Assembly (NCBI RefSeq): GCF_008831285.2
Contig: NC_045138.2
Span: 38,369,115-38,433,114 of the forward strand
Source of the DNA: Nymphaea colorata
Lineage: Eukaryota > Streptophyta > Magnoliopsida > Nymphaeales > Nymphaeaceae
DNA: 64,000 nt
Reading direction: 5' to 3'
A program made the translations under genes and the position numbers. The notes under the pieces are model-generated. The model saw nothing but the letters and a program-made list of their open reading frames with translations, searched no databases and was not told the DNA's origin. Below, one piece after another: positions 35,201 to 50,200 of the stretch. The first letter of the stretch is position 1, and each line of letters begins with the position of its first letter.

Positions 35201-37563
35201 AATTATAAGTATATTAGAATTTTATTTTTCTAAAAATGCAATAAAAACATTATATTATTCATTTTTTCAAGTGATATTATTTTTATTTTCTCCATTTTTT
35301 TCTTTATTTTTTTTAAAAATGGAGATATGTATATATGTACACAGTACACTTATATGTGTGTGTATGTGTATATATATATATATATGTAGAGAGAGAAAGA
35401 GAGAGAGGCCCATATGTATACACATGTTCTAACGAGCACTTGGATGATTCTTGAAATTCTGAAAATGAAAAAGAAAGTATTGAACTACTGATCCGCGAAA
35501 ATCAAATTAAACTCTATGAACCAAAAAAATAACTTCAAGGTGGTTGTCAAATTTGAGGGGATTCTCAGGCATTGTCAGTGTGTTTTATTTTGGCTTTGCT
35601 TTTGAAGGTTTATTATTTCGCAAAATAGCTGTGGAGTGGAAGTTATATACAGTTTTTTTTTTTTCTTGTGATCTGTGCAGATCCATACTTGAACACTGAT
35701 GCTGGAACAATGTCTCCTTTTGAGCATGGGGAGGTGTTTGTTCTCGATGATGGTGGCGAGGTATGTGCAGTGAAAAATTTATAGGTTTATCATTTGGACT
35801 CCTCATGTTTCCTGGGCTATGTATTTTATTATCTCTAGTGCTTTTTCAAGACACATGCTGCAAATATCGATGCAGATGTATGCATGATTGAATCTTTATT
35901 TGTGTGTGGATGTGAGTGTTTGAATTTGGCTGCCTCTTTTGATGTTTCTCTCTTTGAGCATACCTTTCACTGTAAAACTAGATATGGTGAACATCATTCT
36001 AACCTTGACGTTTAATGAAGTACTGCTTCTAATATAGTGCTCCATGATTATATTACAGACAGTTTGGTTGTAGTTCTCTGTGCTAGCATTTCAGACAGTT
36101 GTCTCATGTCCTGAATCTTTTTAATTCTTGAAGGTTGATCTTGACCTGGGAAACTATGAAAGGTTTTTAGATGTCAAACTGACTCGTGACAACAATATAA
36201 CAACGGGGAAAATTTACCAGGTATTAATTGGTTATCGAGTTCTAATAATTTAAATTGTAATTTTATTATTTCAATTTTCAAGTTTTCTGATGAAGATAAC
36301 TTTGCCAACTATATATATTGTTTCGTGCATGTGACTGATGATATACTGTTTCTTTGTACAGTCTGTCATTGACAAAGAGAGAAGGGGTGATTATCTTGGC
36401 AAAACTGTTCAGGTCTAGAATAACAATAAGACATTAATTTAGCTAGTTTGCCCTTGGCATTCTGCTGTTGCCTGGCTTTTGGGTTCTTACTTCTAAAAAT
36501 TAGTCAATAATCATGCCTTTATTACAGGTTGTTCCTCACATAACTGATGCTATTCAGGAGTGGATAGAGCGGGTTGCCATGATTCCTGTGGATGGGAAGG
36601 AGGGCCCTGCTGATGTGTGTGTCATAGAATTGGGCGGAACTGTTGGTAAGAGGAAATTTTCTATTTTTGTTTTATTCAGAACTTAGTCCTGCATATCGTG
36701 GTATCGTTTCCATTGTTAAAGTGCAAGCTTAACAGCCTTCACAAGAGCCGACAACATAACCATGTTCCTACCCACACAATCCCTTCCACACTTATATGGT
36801 TTGTCTGGACTTGCTTCTTTGTGTTCCTAATCTCTGTAGAGCTGCCATGAGAGTAAGATAATGAGTCTTATGTCTAAACAGAAAACATTTCAACAGCTTT
36901 TATGTCAATTTTGAGAGTAGTTGGCTGCTTGTTAACAGTGTTCCCATGTAGGTGATATTGAATCTATGCCATTTGTGGAAGCTCTTCGCCAATTATCATA
37001 CCGTGTTGGTGAGGACACATTTTATTTACTTTTACTTACTGAAGAATCCATTTTTTTGAACTTGATACTTAGTTGGTGTTTGTCTTTCTATTGATTAATT
37101 GATTATTTTACAGGCCCTGGTAATTTCTGCCTGGTCCATGTCAGCCTTGTACCTGTTGTTAATGTTGTTGGCGAACAGGTAATTTGGGTGGACTAGCAAT
37201 CTCTTATATATGGCATGGATGCTAAGTCAGTACTTGAGTGTGTGTTATAACAGCTTCGGGCGCTCAATTGACAGAACTGGTGGGGATGCTCCAAGTTTCA
37301 TTAAGCAATTAAACTCTGTGCAACTTCACTGAATTGGTCAACTTACCTGCTCTGTCATTCATATTGGGTTTAATTCTAGCAGCCTGCCTGTCTACGAATT
37401 AGTTTCTGTGTTTGGCAATCTTGGCTGACTCAGGCGAGTCAGCTAGTGACTTGGGTCGCATGATTTTTATTTAGTTTAACAAAATAAAAGTATAATTTGT
37501 GGAACAATCAGTATTTGTTCCATATGAGGAACAATTATCTATGTATATGTGTGTGTGTGTGTG

Positions 37564-37594
<31 letters not shown>

Positions 37595-38031
37595 CAACGA
37601 ATACATGCATATAAAATATAAATGAATGTTTGAGTCATCTTGAAATCTCGTCTGAGTTGGCTGAATTTGACTGAATTAGGAAAGTCAATACCATGACTGG
37701 CACTGAGTTTTGTGTTAGTCAAATCCTTGTATTTTAACTCATCTTGGCTACGATATGATTTCATTTGAATGAGTCACAAATTGATTTTCCAGGCTTGGCG
37801 AGCTGTCTGCTCTTTTTTTATTGTAGTGTCCTATATATGTGTAAGTGTTGGTCAAATAAATAACCACTTTGGAGGCATTTTACTTGTACTTCAATTGGTA
37901 GATTATGATGCAAAAAAAAAATTGTGCTGTTTTGCTGTTATGTCTACAGAAAACAAAGCCAACTCAGCACAGTGTTCGTGAGCTAAGGGGTCTAGGTTTG
38001 ATTCCAAACATTCTTGCTTGCCGCAGTACGA

Positions 38032-38104
<73 letters not shown>

Positions 38105-41100
38105 CCTCAGGGGAGCATATGCCGCTAAACTCATGCATGTGTCAAGTGCGAATATGTCTATCATGAAAAGATACGTCCTTCCCACTTCTGAGGTTAGCTG
38201 ATGTTTTAAGCAGTGTGACTTTAGCAAGGTTTAGTCAAGTTCGTGAATATCCCTAATTTTATTTTATTTCTGATCAATGGGCTCACCTGGTGGGCTTGTG
38301 TTGTCGTTAGGTAGCACCGTCCATTGATTCTGTAACCCGCTGCGACAATGTAAATGAATTTGCTGAGTCCAATGTTTATCTTGAGTTCAAAACATATTTT
38401 GTGAACCTGATTGGGAAGTGTTCCTGGATTTTGGAGACACTTAAAGGAATGAGTGAGTATCATACCGATGCTTGAGAAACCGTCAAAATTTTTGCCTGTC
38501 AAGCAATCCTTCGGGTGTTGCTTGAAATTCCCAAGACAATGATTATAGTTTTACAGACATGGAATGGAAACATTGCCATCCAGATCTTTTTTAGCTGTTT
38601 ATTGGAATCCATGTATATCATTATCTATATTTGCACATTTTTTCTTGGGTGCATGTGTTCTTGTCCATTAGCCTGATTATTGCTTGATTGACTTTACAGC
38701 CACTGGAGGACAACGTGAAAGAAAAACTCTCTCAATTTTGTCATGTTCCTGTAAGGCTTTCCCTGCCTCTTTCTTCTTTTTTTACTTTTCTGATCACGTC
38801 ATTTTTCTCAATGGTAATAAGGACATTATTTATCTTCCCGTTGTTTGTTGACTGACCGTGTAACAGGCTGAAAGCATTCTTACAATTTATGATGTCTCAA
38901 ACATCTGGCACATACCTCTGCTTCTAAGAGTATGTGTCCTTGTATTTTATCTATTGGATCTCATTCTTCACTTCTCTTTCTATTTTATTGCTTTCTCTGT
39001 ATTATGAGCATGTTCTAAGGTCCTTTTTCATTTACGTACATGTTTCTGTTTAAATTCTGTTCTTGCAGGATCAAAAGGTCCATGAAGCAATTTTAAAAGG
39101 GCTAAACCTTCTAGGGTTTGTATTCTGGAACCATCTCTTTGTTATTTAGCATCTGGATTCAGTAATGGACTTTTATAGACTTTTCTCCATAGTTATTGTA
39201 TGCCTATTGATTTTTTTGGGCATATTTTCTTTCCATTCAGCTTTGCAGGAAATCCGGAGTTGCAGGAATGGACTGCAAGAGCTGAACTGCAGGATAAGTT
39301 ATCTTATCCGGTAGGTTCTAATTTTGCAAATCAATTGATTTGGAGGCAAATGTTCCATTATTCATTTATTTAAGCTCATCTAGCTTTGAAGTTTTGAACA
39401 TGTACAGGTTAGAATTGCCATGGTTGGAAAATATACTGGTCTATCAGATTCTTATCTGTCTGTGTTGAAGGTATGCATGTACTGTGCACTCACCAGTGTT
39501 GTTAATGTTTTCAACTTTTGAATTCTTGTAGGAAATATTGCAAACATGAAGAAAATCAGTTCTGAAATGTGATTGAACCTGTTAATGCCATGATATAGAA
39601 TGGCCATGTTATTCTTGTTACTTTTTTAGCAAGACTTGGGTTCCTTGATGATTTCAAAATTTTTACAGTTCATGTATGCCTTTGAGATCTTGGGATGTGG
39701 CACTTGTTCTTAGGTTTTACTATTGATCCCTCCATGGACTTGTCAGTGGATCGGTGATTGATGAATCTGTTTACATGGAAAGCCCTTTTATTGGTACGGG
39801 ACATTTCTCAAGTGGAGGATATTGATCAAGAAGAGGTGGGACCATAGATACCAGGGACTCGATGGCTCTTTTATAACTTTTCTTCCCCTTCTGCAGTACT
39901 TCCTGCTTTACATCTTCAGATACTTAACTCACCGCTTCTTCTCCATGTACCTCTTCCTGTATCCATTTCACTTGCGTGGAAGGAAAATTACTTGGATAAA
40001 TTAGTCTGGAAAGTCCTTTTACAAAGGCAACATCTGAACCCAAAGGAGGTGCTTCTCATGAAACTTGTCTTTCTGTATCTCTTCCATAAGGGCATGAAAA
40101 ACCTTATAAAGATAGAAGTGAAGCAGAAGCACTTTGGCTTCTCTATACAAGACTGTCATTTGAGAAATCAAATGGTCCTCAATTCTAAATATTTGTATCT
40201 GGTGTATCCATGGGGCACAATATGTTGCTTGTGTGTTCTTGGCTGGTTGAATTCTGTCTAGGACATTGTTACCTTGTTTGATTGTTTTCTCATTTCTTGA
40301 TCAAGTTCTCCCTTCTTTCTGTCTCTTTTACCTCTGAAGAATTTGAGAACTTTCCTTTATGTATGAACACTTTCTTTCGCGTGTGAAATCTTACTCTTTG
40401 GAGTGTTTGTACTTAAAATTTGGAACAGGCTCTGTTGCATGCATCTGTAGAATGCTCAAGGAAATTGATGGTTGAATGGGTTGCTGCTACAGATCTTGAA
40501 GATGCTACTGCTAGAGAGGTTTCTAGAGTCCAGACATTATTAATGATCTTCTCTGCTTGTAATTCCTGTCTTTTAAAGTGCCTTAGGTAGTTAATTTCTG
40601 TCGTGCAGGATCCTGATGCCTTTGAAGCTGCATGGAATGTGCTGAAGGTAAGGCCTTTAACTCTCTCTTTCTCTCTTTTCCTCCCTTAGCTTAGGTTGTC
40701 AAGTTAATCTTGTTCAATTTGCTTTCTTATTTGTTTATTAACAGAACTAAATGATTTTGCTGTTCCTAACTCAGAGTGCAGATGGTATTCTTGTACCTGG
40801 AGGATTTGGCGATCGAGGTGTTCAAGGAAAAATCCTTGCAGCAAAGTATGCTCGCGAAAACAGAATCCCGTACCTAGGAATTTGTTTAGGCATGCAAATT
40901 GCAGTGATTGAATTTTCACGTTCGGTATGTATTGCCTGTGGGAATGGTTGATCTCTCTGTGTACTTGATTTCTTGATCTACTGAAGCACTTGTGTTTTTG
41001 AAACTTTGTTACCGCATTCTGTAAAATAATTGCCTCATTCTTGTTATTTTTCCAGATTCTTGGCCTTCATGATGCAAACAGTACAGAATTTGATCCAGAT

Positions 41101-43192
41101 ACAAAAAATCCTTGTGTGATCTTTATGCCAGAAGTAAGCCCAAACATGCATATGTTTGATACAAGGACTTATTGCTAATGTCGTTTTTTTCCTGGTTTAT
41201 TTTTGTGATGTTTATACTGTTTCTTTCTAACACACATTATCTATTTATTTCTATGAGAAGGGTTCCAAAACTCATATGGGAGGTACCATGCGTCTGGGAT
41301 CGAGAAGGACATATTTTCACATGGCGGACAGTGTCACTGCAAAATTGTGAGGACCAATACATGTTTTCACCCGTATGTTTATTTCTAACCTTGGAAAGAT
41401 GGGGAAGGACTACAAAGCTCATTGTATTAGTGTTTTTTGGTGGTGTGTGTATTCAAGTGCAAGAACTTTGGGGACCAGTAACTACTGCTTTACCAGAAAA
41501 TCTTCTGATGTAAATTTTTTTATCATATATTTCTCTTTTGTTTGACATCTCTTTTCCTTTCTCTTCCTGAACTTGGTTTGCTTAGATACGGCAATGTGGG
41601 ATATGTGGATGAACGGCATCGACACAGATATGAGGTTTGTTGCCTTATGCTCTTGCACTGCAACGCCTGAGAACTGAAAAATTTCTGGCTAATGTGCATA
41701 TTTCAAGCTTGATTGGTGTATCTGCATTTTTAGGTCAACCCTGAGATGATTGATCAACTGGAGCAGGCAGGTCTTTCATTTGTCGGGAAGGATGAGAGTG
41801 GCAAGCGCATGGAAGTGAGTATTTCTACTACTAAATAATTTTGCATTTTAGTGGACTCCGAGAGGTTGCCCTAGGGTGGGCTTTAAAGTGCTGAGTGAGG
41901 GTCCATTGGACCTGATCCCTTATTTTGTATGTTGTTTTGCCTATGGAGTTATAAACCTGGGGCGTCTTATGTTTTCATGTTGCATTATTTATACTTATGT
42001 TCCAATCTATTTTTGCTAGATTGTAGAACTTCCAGGTCATCCTTACTTTGTTGGCGTACAATTTCACCCGGAGTTCAAATCTAGGCCTGGAAAACCTTCA
42101 GCTGTTTTCTTAGGTAATCTGTGCTTTGCTGATAATCCTCAACGACTTAAACTTTTTTGCTTTCCGTGCGAACAGAATGATAACTGAGATTTTGCTTCAC
42201 TCTTTCATGTTTAATACACATGATGTGTTTTTTGTGTTAGAAATATGAGCCTGTAAATTTTACAAAAATATCTCTAATAAAATACTTCACGTCCATTTCT
42301 TCTGAAATAAATATATCGCTACTGAAATATACTACGTAATTTTCTTTGAAATGAATAAATAAAATTGTGTGTTCCTACTGGTGTCATTGCAACCAACAAC
42401 AACTTCTCTTTTCTAAATGGTAGTGACCTGCCTAATTCGAACTGGTATCTTTGCTACGGCCAACGACTTGTCCTTTCCAAATGGTGTGGTGGCTTGCTTA
42501 ACCCCATCTTACGTAATAGAACCTTGGATTGGACAACTTGATTTGAGACTCTTTAAACTTCAGAGTAGATGGAATAATTTGATTGAAGTACTTGAAAGCT
42601 TAGGTTCTTCATTTAGCAGCTTGAATTGCAAAAAACATATGAACTTGTGAAGTAGCATTAAGGGAATTTGATAATTGATGGTTTAGTTTACATTCTCTGG
42701 TTCAAAAAGTTTCACGTTCCATAGTTTTGATGTTGGACACTTGACCAGTATAAACTCGTGAAATTGTGGAAAGACATCTGAAATTGTAAAAATAACATCA
42801 AGGAAATTTGTTAACGTTTTATAAGCAATATGCATTACGCTGTTTATGTCCTCTCTTCACATCCTGTGGTTCCAAAAAAAGTTCATGTTTCATAGTTTTG
42901 ATATAAGCTTGTGAATGGTGAAAAATATCACTTTTTCATTATAGGCCTTTGCTTAAGTTGACCTTACGGTTAGTTTGATGTCAGTTGCACTTTTTGAATA
43001 TGAGCAGGGCTTATACGAGCAGCAACTAATCAACCAATTTTTGGTATGCCACATCCAAGCCACAACAAAATAGCTACTAGGAACAGCATGAGCAATGGAA
43101 CGGCAGCGCCACTCAAGTCATTCATGAATGGCAAGATAAATGGTCCACTAAGGACCAGTCTCTACTCAAACGGAAATGGCGTACATATTTAG
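32283..43192 (+). CDS. CTPS: CTP synthase, 22 exons, 601 aa
   Basis: Makes CTP from UTP, ATP and glutamine; cytosolic, last step of de novo pyrimidine nucleotide synthesis. Exons: 32283-32400, 35681-35760, 36134-36220, 36362-36412, 36528-36645, 36952-37008, 37114-37178, 37950-38033, 38700-38750, 38867-38929, 39069-39115, 39241-39310, 39408-39470, 40429-40518, 40609-40647, 40775-40924, 41056-41133, 41261-41346, 41586-41634, 41734-41814, 42020-42113, 43008-43192 (1806 nt, no internal stop). The N-terminal synthetase domain opens with P-loop [11 protein letters not shown] (7-17) and has [18 protein letters not shown] and [14 protein letters not shown]. The C-terminal class I glutaminase has oxyanion strand PGGFGDRG, nucleophile Cys398 in GICLGMQ, and His525/Glu527 in QFHPEF. 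Full length for plant CTP synthases. Ser7 and Met19 replace residues I recall as Thr in most plant homologues. Intron 1 is 3.3 kb. The gene converges on the ABCD2 gene. Confidence 0.97.
32401..35680 (+). other. CTP synthase intron 1 (3.28 kb)
   Basis: Starts gtatctctctctct and ends tgtgcag. No coding exon is needed here: exon 1 ends in ATAG and exon 2 supplies AT for the Asp codon of KIDPYLN. Frames inside it (for example 33834-34121) have no family match. Contains (TA)n/(GA)n at about 35360-35405. Confidence 0.85.
38034..38098 (+). repeat. (CT)n(TG)n microsatellite at the donor of CTP synthase intron 8
   Basis: Exon 8 ends at 38033 (AAG). The intron begins gtctctctct directly, so the first intronic bases are the microsatellite itself. 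The donor is therefore a weak match to the plant consensus gtaag. Confidence 0.9.
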
Positions 43193-44260
43193 AAAGCAAT
43201 TTGGTGGCCTTGGAAATCTGTCACCGCTGGAGTTTTGCAGTTTTACTTGGAGGGGCTTTTCTTTTTTCTGTACAGCTTGCAGGTTAGGATTTTTAACTTC
43301 TTGTGCCGCATTCTATGGACTTTTCATGACAGTTTTTTTTCTCTTTAATACGGTTTAATATTTAGTATTTTCTATTATAAGGAGTTGGACTTTTATATAT
43401 GGTACATTGTATATTAAGATGAACATTTTATTTTATTTGCCTGATGTATAAGCATGCACTGAAGTTTCCGCAGGTTATCATTCTCTACTCTTCTGACTGG
43501 AGATTACATAACTGTTTTTGGTGCTAACAGTTGAGTAGATTCGTGGCTGGAGACTGACGAGTGCCGGAATGGAGACCAAGCAACCTACTTGGTTCAAACA
43601 TGGACAATAATTTCCATTTCATGGCAGTTTTTCTGGGAGTTGTCTTCGCAGTTACCGAAGCATTTTGGTTCAAATATGGACAATAATTTAGATTTCATGG
43701 CAGTTTTTCTGGGAGTTGTCCTCGCAGTTACCAAAGTATTTAGTCTGTACTTGTGATGGAACACCTAAAACACTGCAAGATTGAGTTATCTTGTCTCAGT
43801 TTGAACAAGATCATTCCCTATAGTGGAATGATTTCTTATGCATCTGCTTCTGAAGTTTGTATCTGAGAATCGCTATCTACGTACTAATATATCCAGTGGA
43901 CGGTGAATGCAGAAAGGTCGACTTCAAAAGTGAGATGTTACGTACGGTATGAGGCTATAAGTAAAATAACAGAAACAATAAATTTACTGGATATCCGTGA
44001 AGAGTGGTCGACGTTCCTTCTCCGGAACCTCTTCAGAGTTCAACACTTCAGAAACATGCACTTCAGAAACATATGCAATCGGCTGATGAAATTGGGGTTA
44101 TAAGCACAAAATTAGTAATGCATTTAATAATATAAACATACGCATTTAATAATGTAAACATACTTTTGCACAATCAACAATAAAAATGATAATATGAAAC
44201 AAAGAATGCAAAAGTTTTCTTTACTTTTACACGGTCAGAATCTTGTAAGTGCAGCTGCTA
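43193..44260. other. 3' intergenic region between convergent CTPS and ABCD2
   Basis: Holds the 3' UTRs and poly(A) regions of both genes (T-rich with attatt/aataa-like signals around 43360-43440 for CTPS, and AT-rich about 44110-44200 for ABCD2), plus the 76-bp tandem duplication. Confidence 0.5.
43591..43742. repeat. 76-bp tandem duplication
   Basis: Two adjacent copies start ggttcaaacatgg (43591) and ggttcaaatatgg (43667). Both run through catggcagtttttctgggag and cgcagttacc(g/a)aag. About ten mismatches separate them. Confidence 0.9.
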
Positions 44261-47200
44261 TTAGAATTTTTGGGTAGGGGCACGATCATTTGGCTCGAGA
44301 ATCCAGTTTCGCTCGGAACTACCATCGGATGCTGCCTTGGATATTCGGAGGATACAGCTGTGGTAGTTACGTAGAGTCGTCCTATGGCCGATGCTAACAT
44401 ATGTTATTCCAGCACCTTTAATTTCTCCATACAGATGGGCCTGTCGACGATAAATAGACATTGAACTGTTAGTACCTCATTATATGCAGTTACATGGGTT
44501 GGCAGACCAGGATGATGGCCGATGACCTGAAACTGCAAAAGGGAGCTCCCAAGGTAAATAACAGGAAAGGGGAAAGCTAAAAGAAGTTTTACCTCATTGG
44601 CTTCATCTAAGGCACTAGTTGACTCATCCAAAAAGACCAACTTTGGCTGTGCCAGCAGCAAACGAGCAAATGCCAGCCGCTGCTGCTCTCCAAGTGAAAG
44701 GACACTAGACCATTCAAAGATTGAATCAAGACCAAAACGTCCTACGATATCACCGAGGCGAACTCTCTGCAGGGCTGCTAGGATGTCCTTATCTGTGGGT
44801 TTGTCAACAGTTCTATAGGCATCCTGCCAGCTTGGAACCCTAGATAAGAAAGGCAGCGATCCTGCAAATCATGTCATGTGTGTAAGATGATCGCAAGTAA
44901 CTTTGTAATGATTCACCAACATGAGTTGAAAACACTGAATGCGCAAACTAGGCAGAAATACTACTTCATATGCTCAACAAATGCCATTATCTTAACTCTT
45001 GTCAAGAAGATCTCAACCAGTTTGATTAGTTCCAGCTAAACTTTAGGGCTTAATAGAGTTGTTTCAAACTTCTGATTTTGACAACTTATGAACTGATTAT
45101 TCTCAATTATCTTCTTGTATTGAAGGAACTTATGGACTCCAGTATCCTAGACATCCAGTATAATACATCTCCTTCCATCTGGACACATTATACTAAAGGA
45201 AGCTTCTTTTTTTTTCCTGGAAATTATGGGAAATAACAATTCACTCATAGGACTGGCAGAAAACTCTCCAATTTGATAAGCATGGTAATACTTACCAACT
45301 GATTGACTTTGATCCGTAGTTGAAATAGCCTCATCTCGCCATGTTGGATAAAGTAACTGCTGACGGAGAGTCCCTAGAACCATATATGGTCTTTGTGGAA
45401 GGAAGAAAATATCCTGAAATCTTCTATTCCGAGAGCTTTCATATTCATTAATTACAGTATCTGCCACTCCATCCTCTAATGTCTTCCTCAATCCACCGGG
45501 AGCTGTTTCTGAAGAAACAGTCTCTTCAAGCTCCTTCAAATCTCCCAAATAGAATGTGATCTTGCCTTTTCCACTGCTCCAAAGACCAGCCATCGCTCTC
45601 AAGAGAGAAGTTTTTCCACTTCCACTGGGACCCATGATCTACAAAATAGAATTAAATTCAGAGCACTTCCACATTTAAGCTACTCAACTACAAGCAAGAT
45701 GCATAACTAACCAGTAAATTATCTTTGTTGCAAATATCCAGGGACAATTCCTTAACAAGAGTAATGTTGCTCCTTGGTGTCCATAGAGTGAGATTCCTAA
45801 TTTCCAGAAATTTTGGGTGATCATTTGAAGGCACAGATCCATTTTCTTCCATAGAAGAGTGGGTTATGTTACTATAGGTGAGAGCAATCTCTTCCTTGGG
45901 GTCAGACAAACCTGGAGTACTTGAACCGTCTAGAACATCATCAAACTCACCTACGAATAAATCAATTCTCATGATCAAAATACTGTCAGATAAATTTAAA
46001 TTAATCAACGATATGCAAATAAAAGATAATAAAATTTTCAGAAAATATGTGGTGAGTCCAAGAAATAAAAGTTAGATATAGATCGCTTTATGAATGGATG
46101 CTGTGAAGCTGTGAAGGTATCAGTTCCACCACTTTGTTTTTAGTTTTTTTTTTCCTTCTTTTTTGCATTCCTTGGTCTATGGGTACTGCTACTATATGGC
46201 AAATGAAGTGTAACATTTTTTTGTTACCAAATCGACTTATATATTCTTACAAGAAAAAATTGATTTACCTAGTCGATCTATAACAGCTGAGAAGGCACTG
46301 ATGGCCTGAAATTGGTACACAATAAGCGAAAAATCCCCAAGGATGTGATTGAAGGCAGATACTGATTGATTGATAACTCCAAATTCAATCTTTCCTGAGA
46401 AATACATAGGAGCAATGACAGCAGCAGGAAGAATTTGAATCAGATAGCGGTAACCATTCGTGAAGAACTCCAAATTTCGGGAAGCAATCAATAATTGCTG
46501 CAGCATAATCCCAAATAAAAAACATTAGTGTCTTAATAAAGTAGAAGAGTACATCATTCAAACAATTATAGAAGTAACAGACAGACCTAACGTGTCTTTT
46601 GTACATGATAGAAACACTAGCAAATCCCTAGCATTTATTTTTGACAAAAACCGTAGTGAGCAATTTGAAGCATAGGATTTCTTAATAAGAAGATGTTGCT
46701 TAACAAAAATCAAAAGTTGCCTAAGCACTAAAAATTACACATGCATTTGAAGAGAGTATGTTCTAATTTGACATTAGCTGGTATAAACTTTCTAGGCTCC
46801 AGCTGGGGAGAAAAAAGGAATTTCTTATAGTTTTTTTTTGGGTACATAACGTAGTTCCACAAAGAGTTCATGAAACTGGATGATGCATAATTAGAATTTA
46901 GAGAAGGATAATGTTAGATGAAAGTCTGCTCATGACAATGCAAGACATATCAATTATACGATCAACTACAGTTTAATGCATAAGTTGCACACATTGTGAA
47001 AGAAACCTACTATACTAATTATTCATTACGTCAAAGGCACAGAAACAGAATAAATGTTCAAAGAAAAAGCTAGAGGAATAGGTTAAAGGAAGATACCATC
47101 AAAAGGATGTGTATCTTTTTTTCCATTCGTTCACCAGAATGTATCATTATGCCTCATTCACAACATAATGATGAACTGTAGAAACACATTCTGTGAGATA

Positions 47201-50200
47201 TGGCTAGATTGTCAGTTCCCTTTTTACCACAGTTTCTGTTTATCTTTTAGAACATTTAGAGGTATCAGGTAAATGTATCACCTAGTTCTGCTGTTACAAT
47301 ATAAATATCAGTTGCTACTAAATGAAGATTTGGTCATCATCATAAGAAATAAATGGACAAGTGAAACTCATAAGCCAACCCCATTAAGGCAGATAAGGTT
47401 TGATGATGATGAAGAATAATCTTTCTCAAAAATCGTGTTAAGTTTGTTTTATCTTTTCCTCTTCCTCTTTCGCTGCTACTTTCATTCAAATATACGCCGA
47501 GGAGAAAAAAAAATGAAAAGCTGAAATCACTTGTTGCAAGGATGACATAGGTATCAGGAACATGTAGAAAAAGTACATAACTGTTGGAACAGATCTTGAT
47601 GAGTATGAGGCCAATTCAACATATAGAATATAGTTTTCTATTCTGTGCATTCATCTATTTCGGTGCACATGGACTCTCATTTTTCTTCCCGAACAGAAAG
47701 CTCATATTCTTCAATGGATATTGCTAAAAATGGAAATGCATCCTGAAGAAATAGGCAAACATTCCATAGATTTAAGATAGCTAGGTATAATGGCAAAAAA
47801 TTTCAAAGCAGTTTTGCCAATACTAGGCATTTTTGAATGACAATGCAAAAGGGAAAGGTGCAGTCTTTACAGTTAGGTTTTCGAAAGCTCTTCTAAAGCG
47901 ATACAGCAGAAGTTGCATCTCATTTTCCTCGCCACCATAAAATGCAATAGATTCAGCATTTTCACGAACACGAACAAGCCCATAACGGAAGTCAGCCTCC
48001 TTCTTCTCTTGCATGAAATTTAATGTAACTAGTCCCTGTCAGACATGATACTTCAAGTCAGTTCATGTGGTCCATCGGAAGAAGAACGACTATTCAGAAA
48101 AAATCCAGCATAAACTTGAAGTATATCGTTCTAATCAAAATTATAGAAAAAGCAACATTCAAAGATGCCAAACATACCCTTCCTAGGAAGACGCTGATAG
48201 CAGTGCCACCAATTGAGTAAACAATCAGCACAACAAACAATGGCGGATAGATGCCAAAAAGAATGTTACTGAATGATATCAAATCTACTGCAGCATTGAA
48301 TAATGTCAAAGAAAATCCAAGCGCTGTCCCAGTAAAGGCACTGAGATCATCAACAATTCGCTGGTCTGGATTGTCGACAATTGACTGGGACTGGATTCTA
48401 TAAAACATCCGATTCTTAAAATACCGTTCCATATAGTAGCTTGTCATCCAAGATCTCCACCTCAAACCAAGAATTTCCCTTGCATAATCTCTTAAAACAA
48501 AGATCTGCAAAGCAAGAAGTCAAAATCACAGGTTTCACCTTAAAGCAAGAGTTTGGCTCACATAATCTCTTAAAAAAATGAAACGCAGAGCAAGAAATCA
48601 AAACTGCATATTTGAAAACAACATAGATCTGGATGTAGAATGTCATATATTTATATAGTTCCACATTGCACATAGAACCAGCATTGATGCACGTCTTAGT
48701 TCACTAAACAGTGAGAAAAATCTTCTAGCAATAGTCCGCAATGCTAGGGAAAAAAGGCAAGTTCTATTTTGCCGTATACTGTACCTTGTAAAAATTTACG
48801 AGCTTCTTTTTCTTGAATGAAAAATAGAAACAACTAAATGAAAACTTTAGAAGTAGATCTACGGGCAACAAACTCATGGTAAAAATTCACTCTAAAGAGG
48901 AGAAAACTTTCAGACATTCAATAATTTGTGTAACCATATTGGTCTTGCTATTTGTATATATGTCTTTCATCGTTGATATAGAACTTGCACTGCCAATCGT
49001 TGAATGAAAGTTAAAAGCGTGAAGTGAGTCTAGTTATCAAATCACATAAACTTTCCTTTTCACTGAACCACCAGCAACTTCACATCCAATGTCTCACTCC
49101 ATCCATTAGGGAACACTCGCTATGCTGCCTGCCAGTCTCACAACGAACCAATACATGTTTTTCATAAAGACTTTTCATATGGCTTGGAGAGAAATACCTA
49201 AAAGAGTGCAGCAATATGCTCACCGGAATTCCTCCAGCAAAACCCCCCAGGTAGTAAAGTAGCTGCCTCATGAACTGTTCTTGGTCCTTGTCTTGCAAAT
49301 CAGAAAAGGAAGAGCAATCAGCATTCATTGAAAGTAAATGTAACAATCGTTATGAAAGAAATGGAAACATTATAAGTTTTAAAACCATGTGAACAATACA
49401 AACCAGATAAGGAGCATAAGAAATCAAGAGTTTACTTACTTGCAAGGGCATTATAGAAGTCCCTGCCTAAGAAATTGAATCCAACACTTATTCCTGTTGT
49501 TCCAAGTGTTAGCAGGAAAACAGCAAGCAGCCTTAACCTTGCTTGAACTTTATCTTCAGAGAACCAATATGGAGCAGCTACCTTCCAAAATCTCCGCATT
49601 AGGGTTTTAAGGTCAGTCCTCTCCCGCTGTTCTTCCTGATGGAATTATGGTAAATGGTGACCACAGGTGCCAAAAAAAAAATGGTAGCCAGAAAGAGAAC
49701 TGAGTTAGATAGCCATAATAGAGAAAAACTCTAGCAGAATCTTGTAGCCAAATAACAGACGAATGTAACAAATATATTTTCTCAAAAGTGACCAACTGAA
49801 AGTTCAAATTAAGTCAATCTGAATCAAAGAACACATATTTTTGAAAATATATGTTATTGCATTGGACAGTTGAAATGACGCAGTTGAAGCATATAGATAA
49901 AGGAGACTTCAAGCAAAGAGACCACGTCATATTTTATTTGGACAATCTCTAAACCTTTCCACATACATGTATATCAAAGGGAAAGTTTCTTGCACAAACC
50001 ATGATGCTCATATCAAACTACATAATCACGCTATGCAGATCCACGATATATACAAATTATTAACCAGGAATATATTCATCTCTCTAGAAGTAATTTCGTC
50101 ATACCAATGCGTATACCGATGCATAAGCTGATGTTTGGGACACCTGTCCTTGGTAGTAATCAAATTATTTATGAAAATTCATACCTCTTTTCCCTGACCA

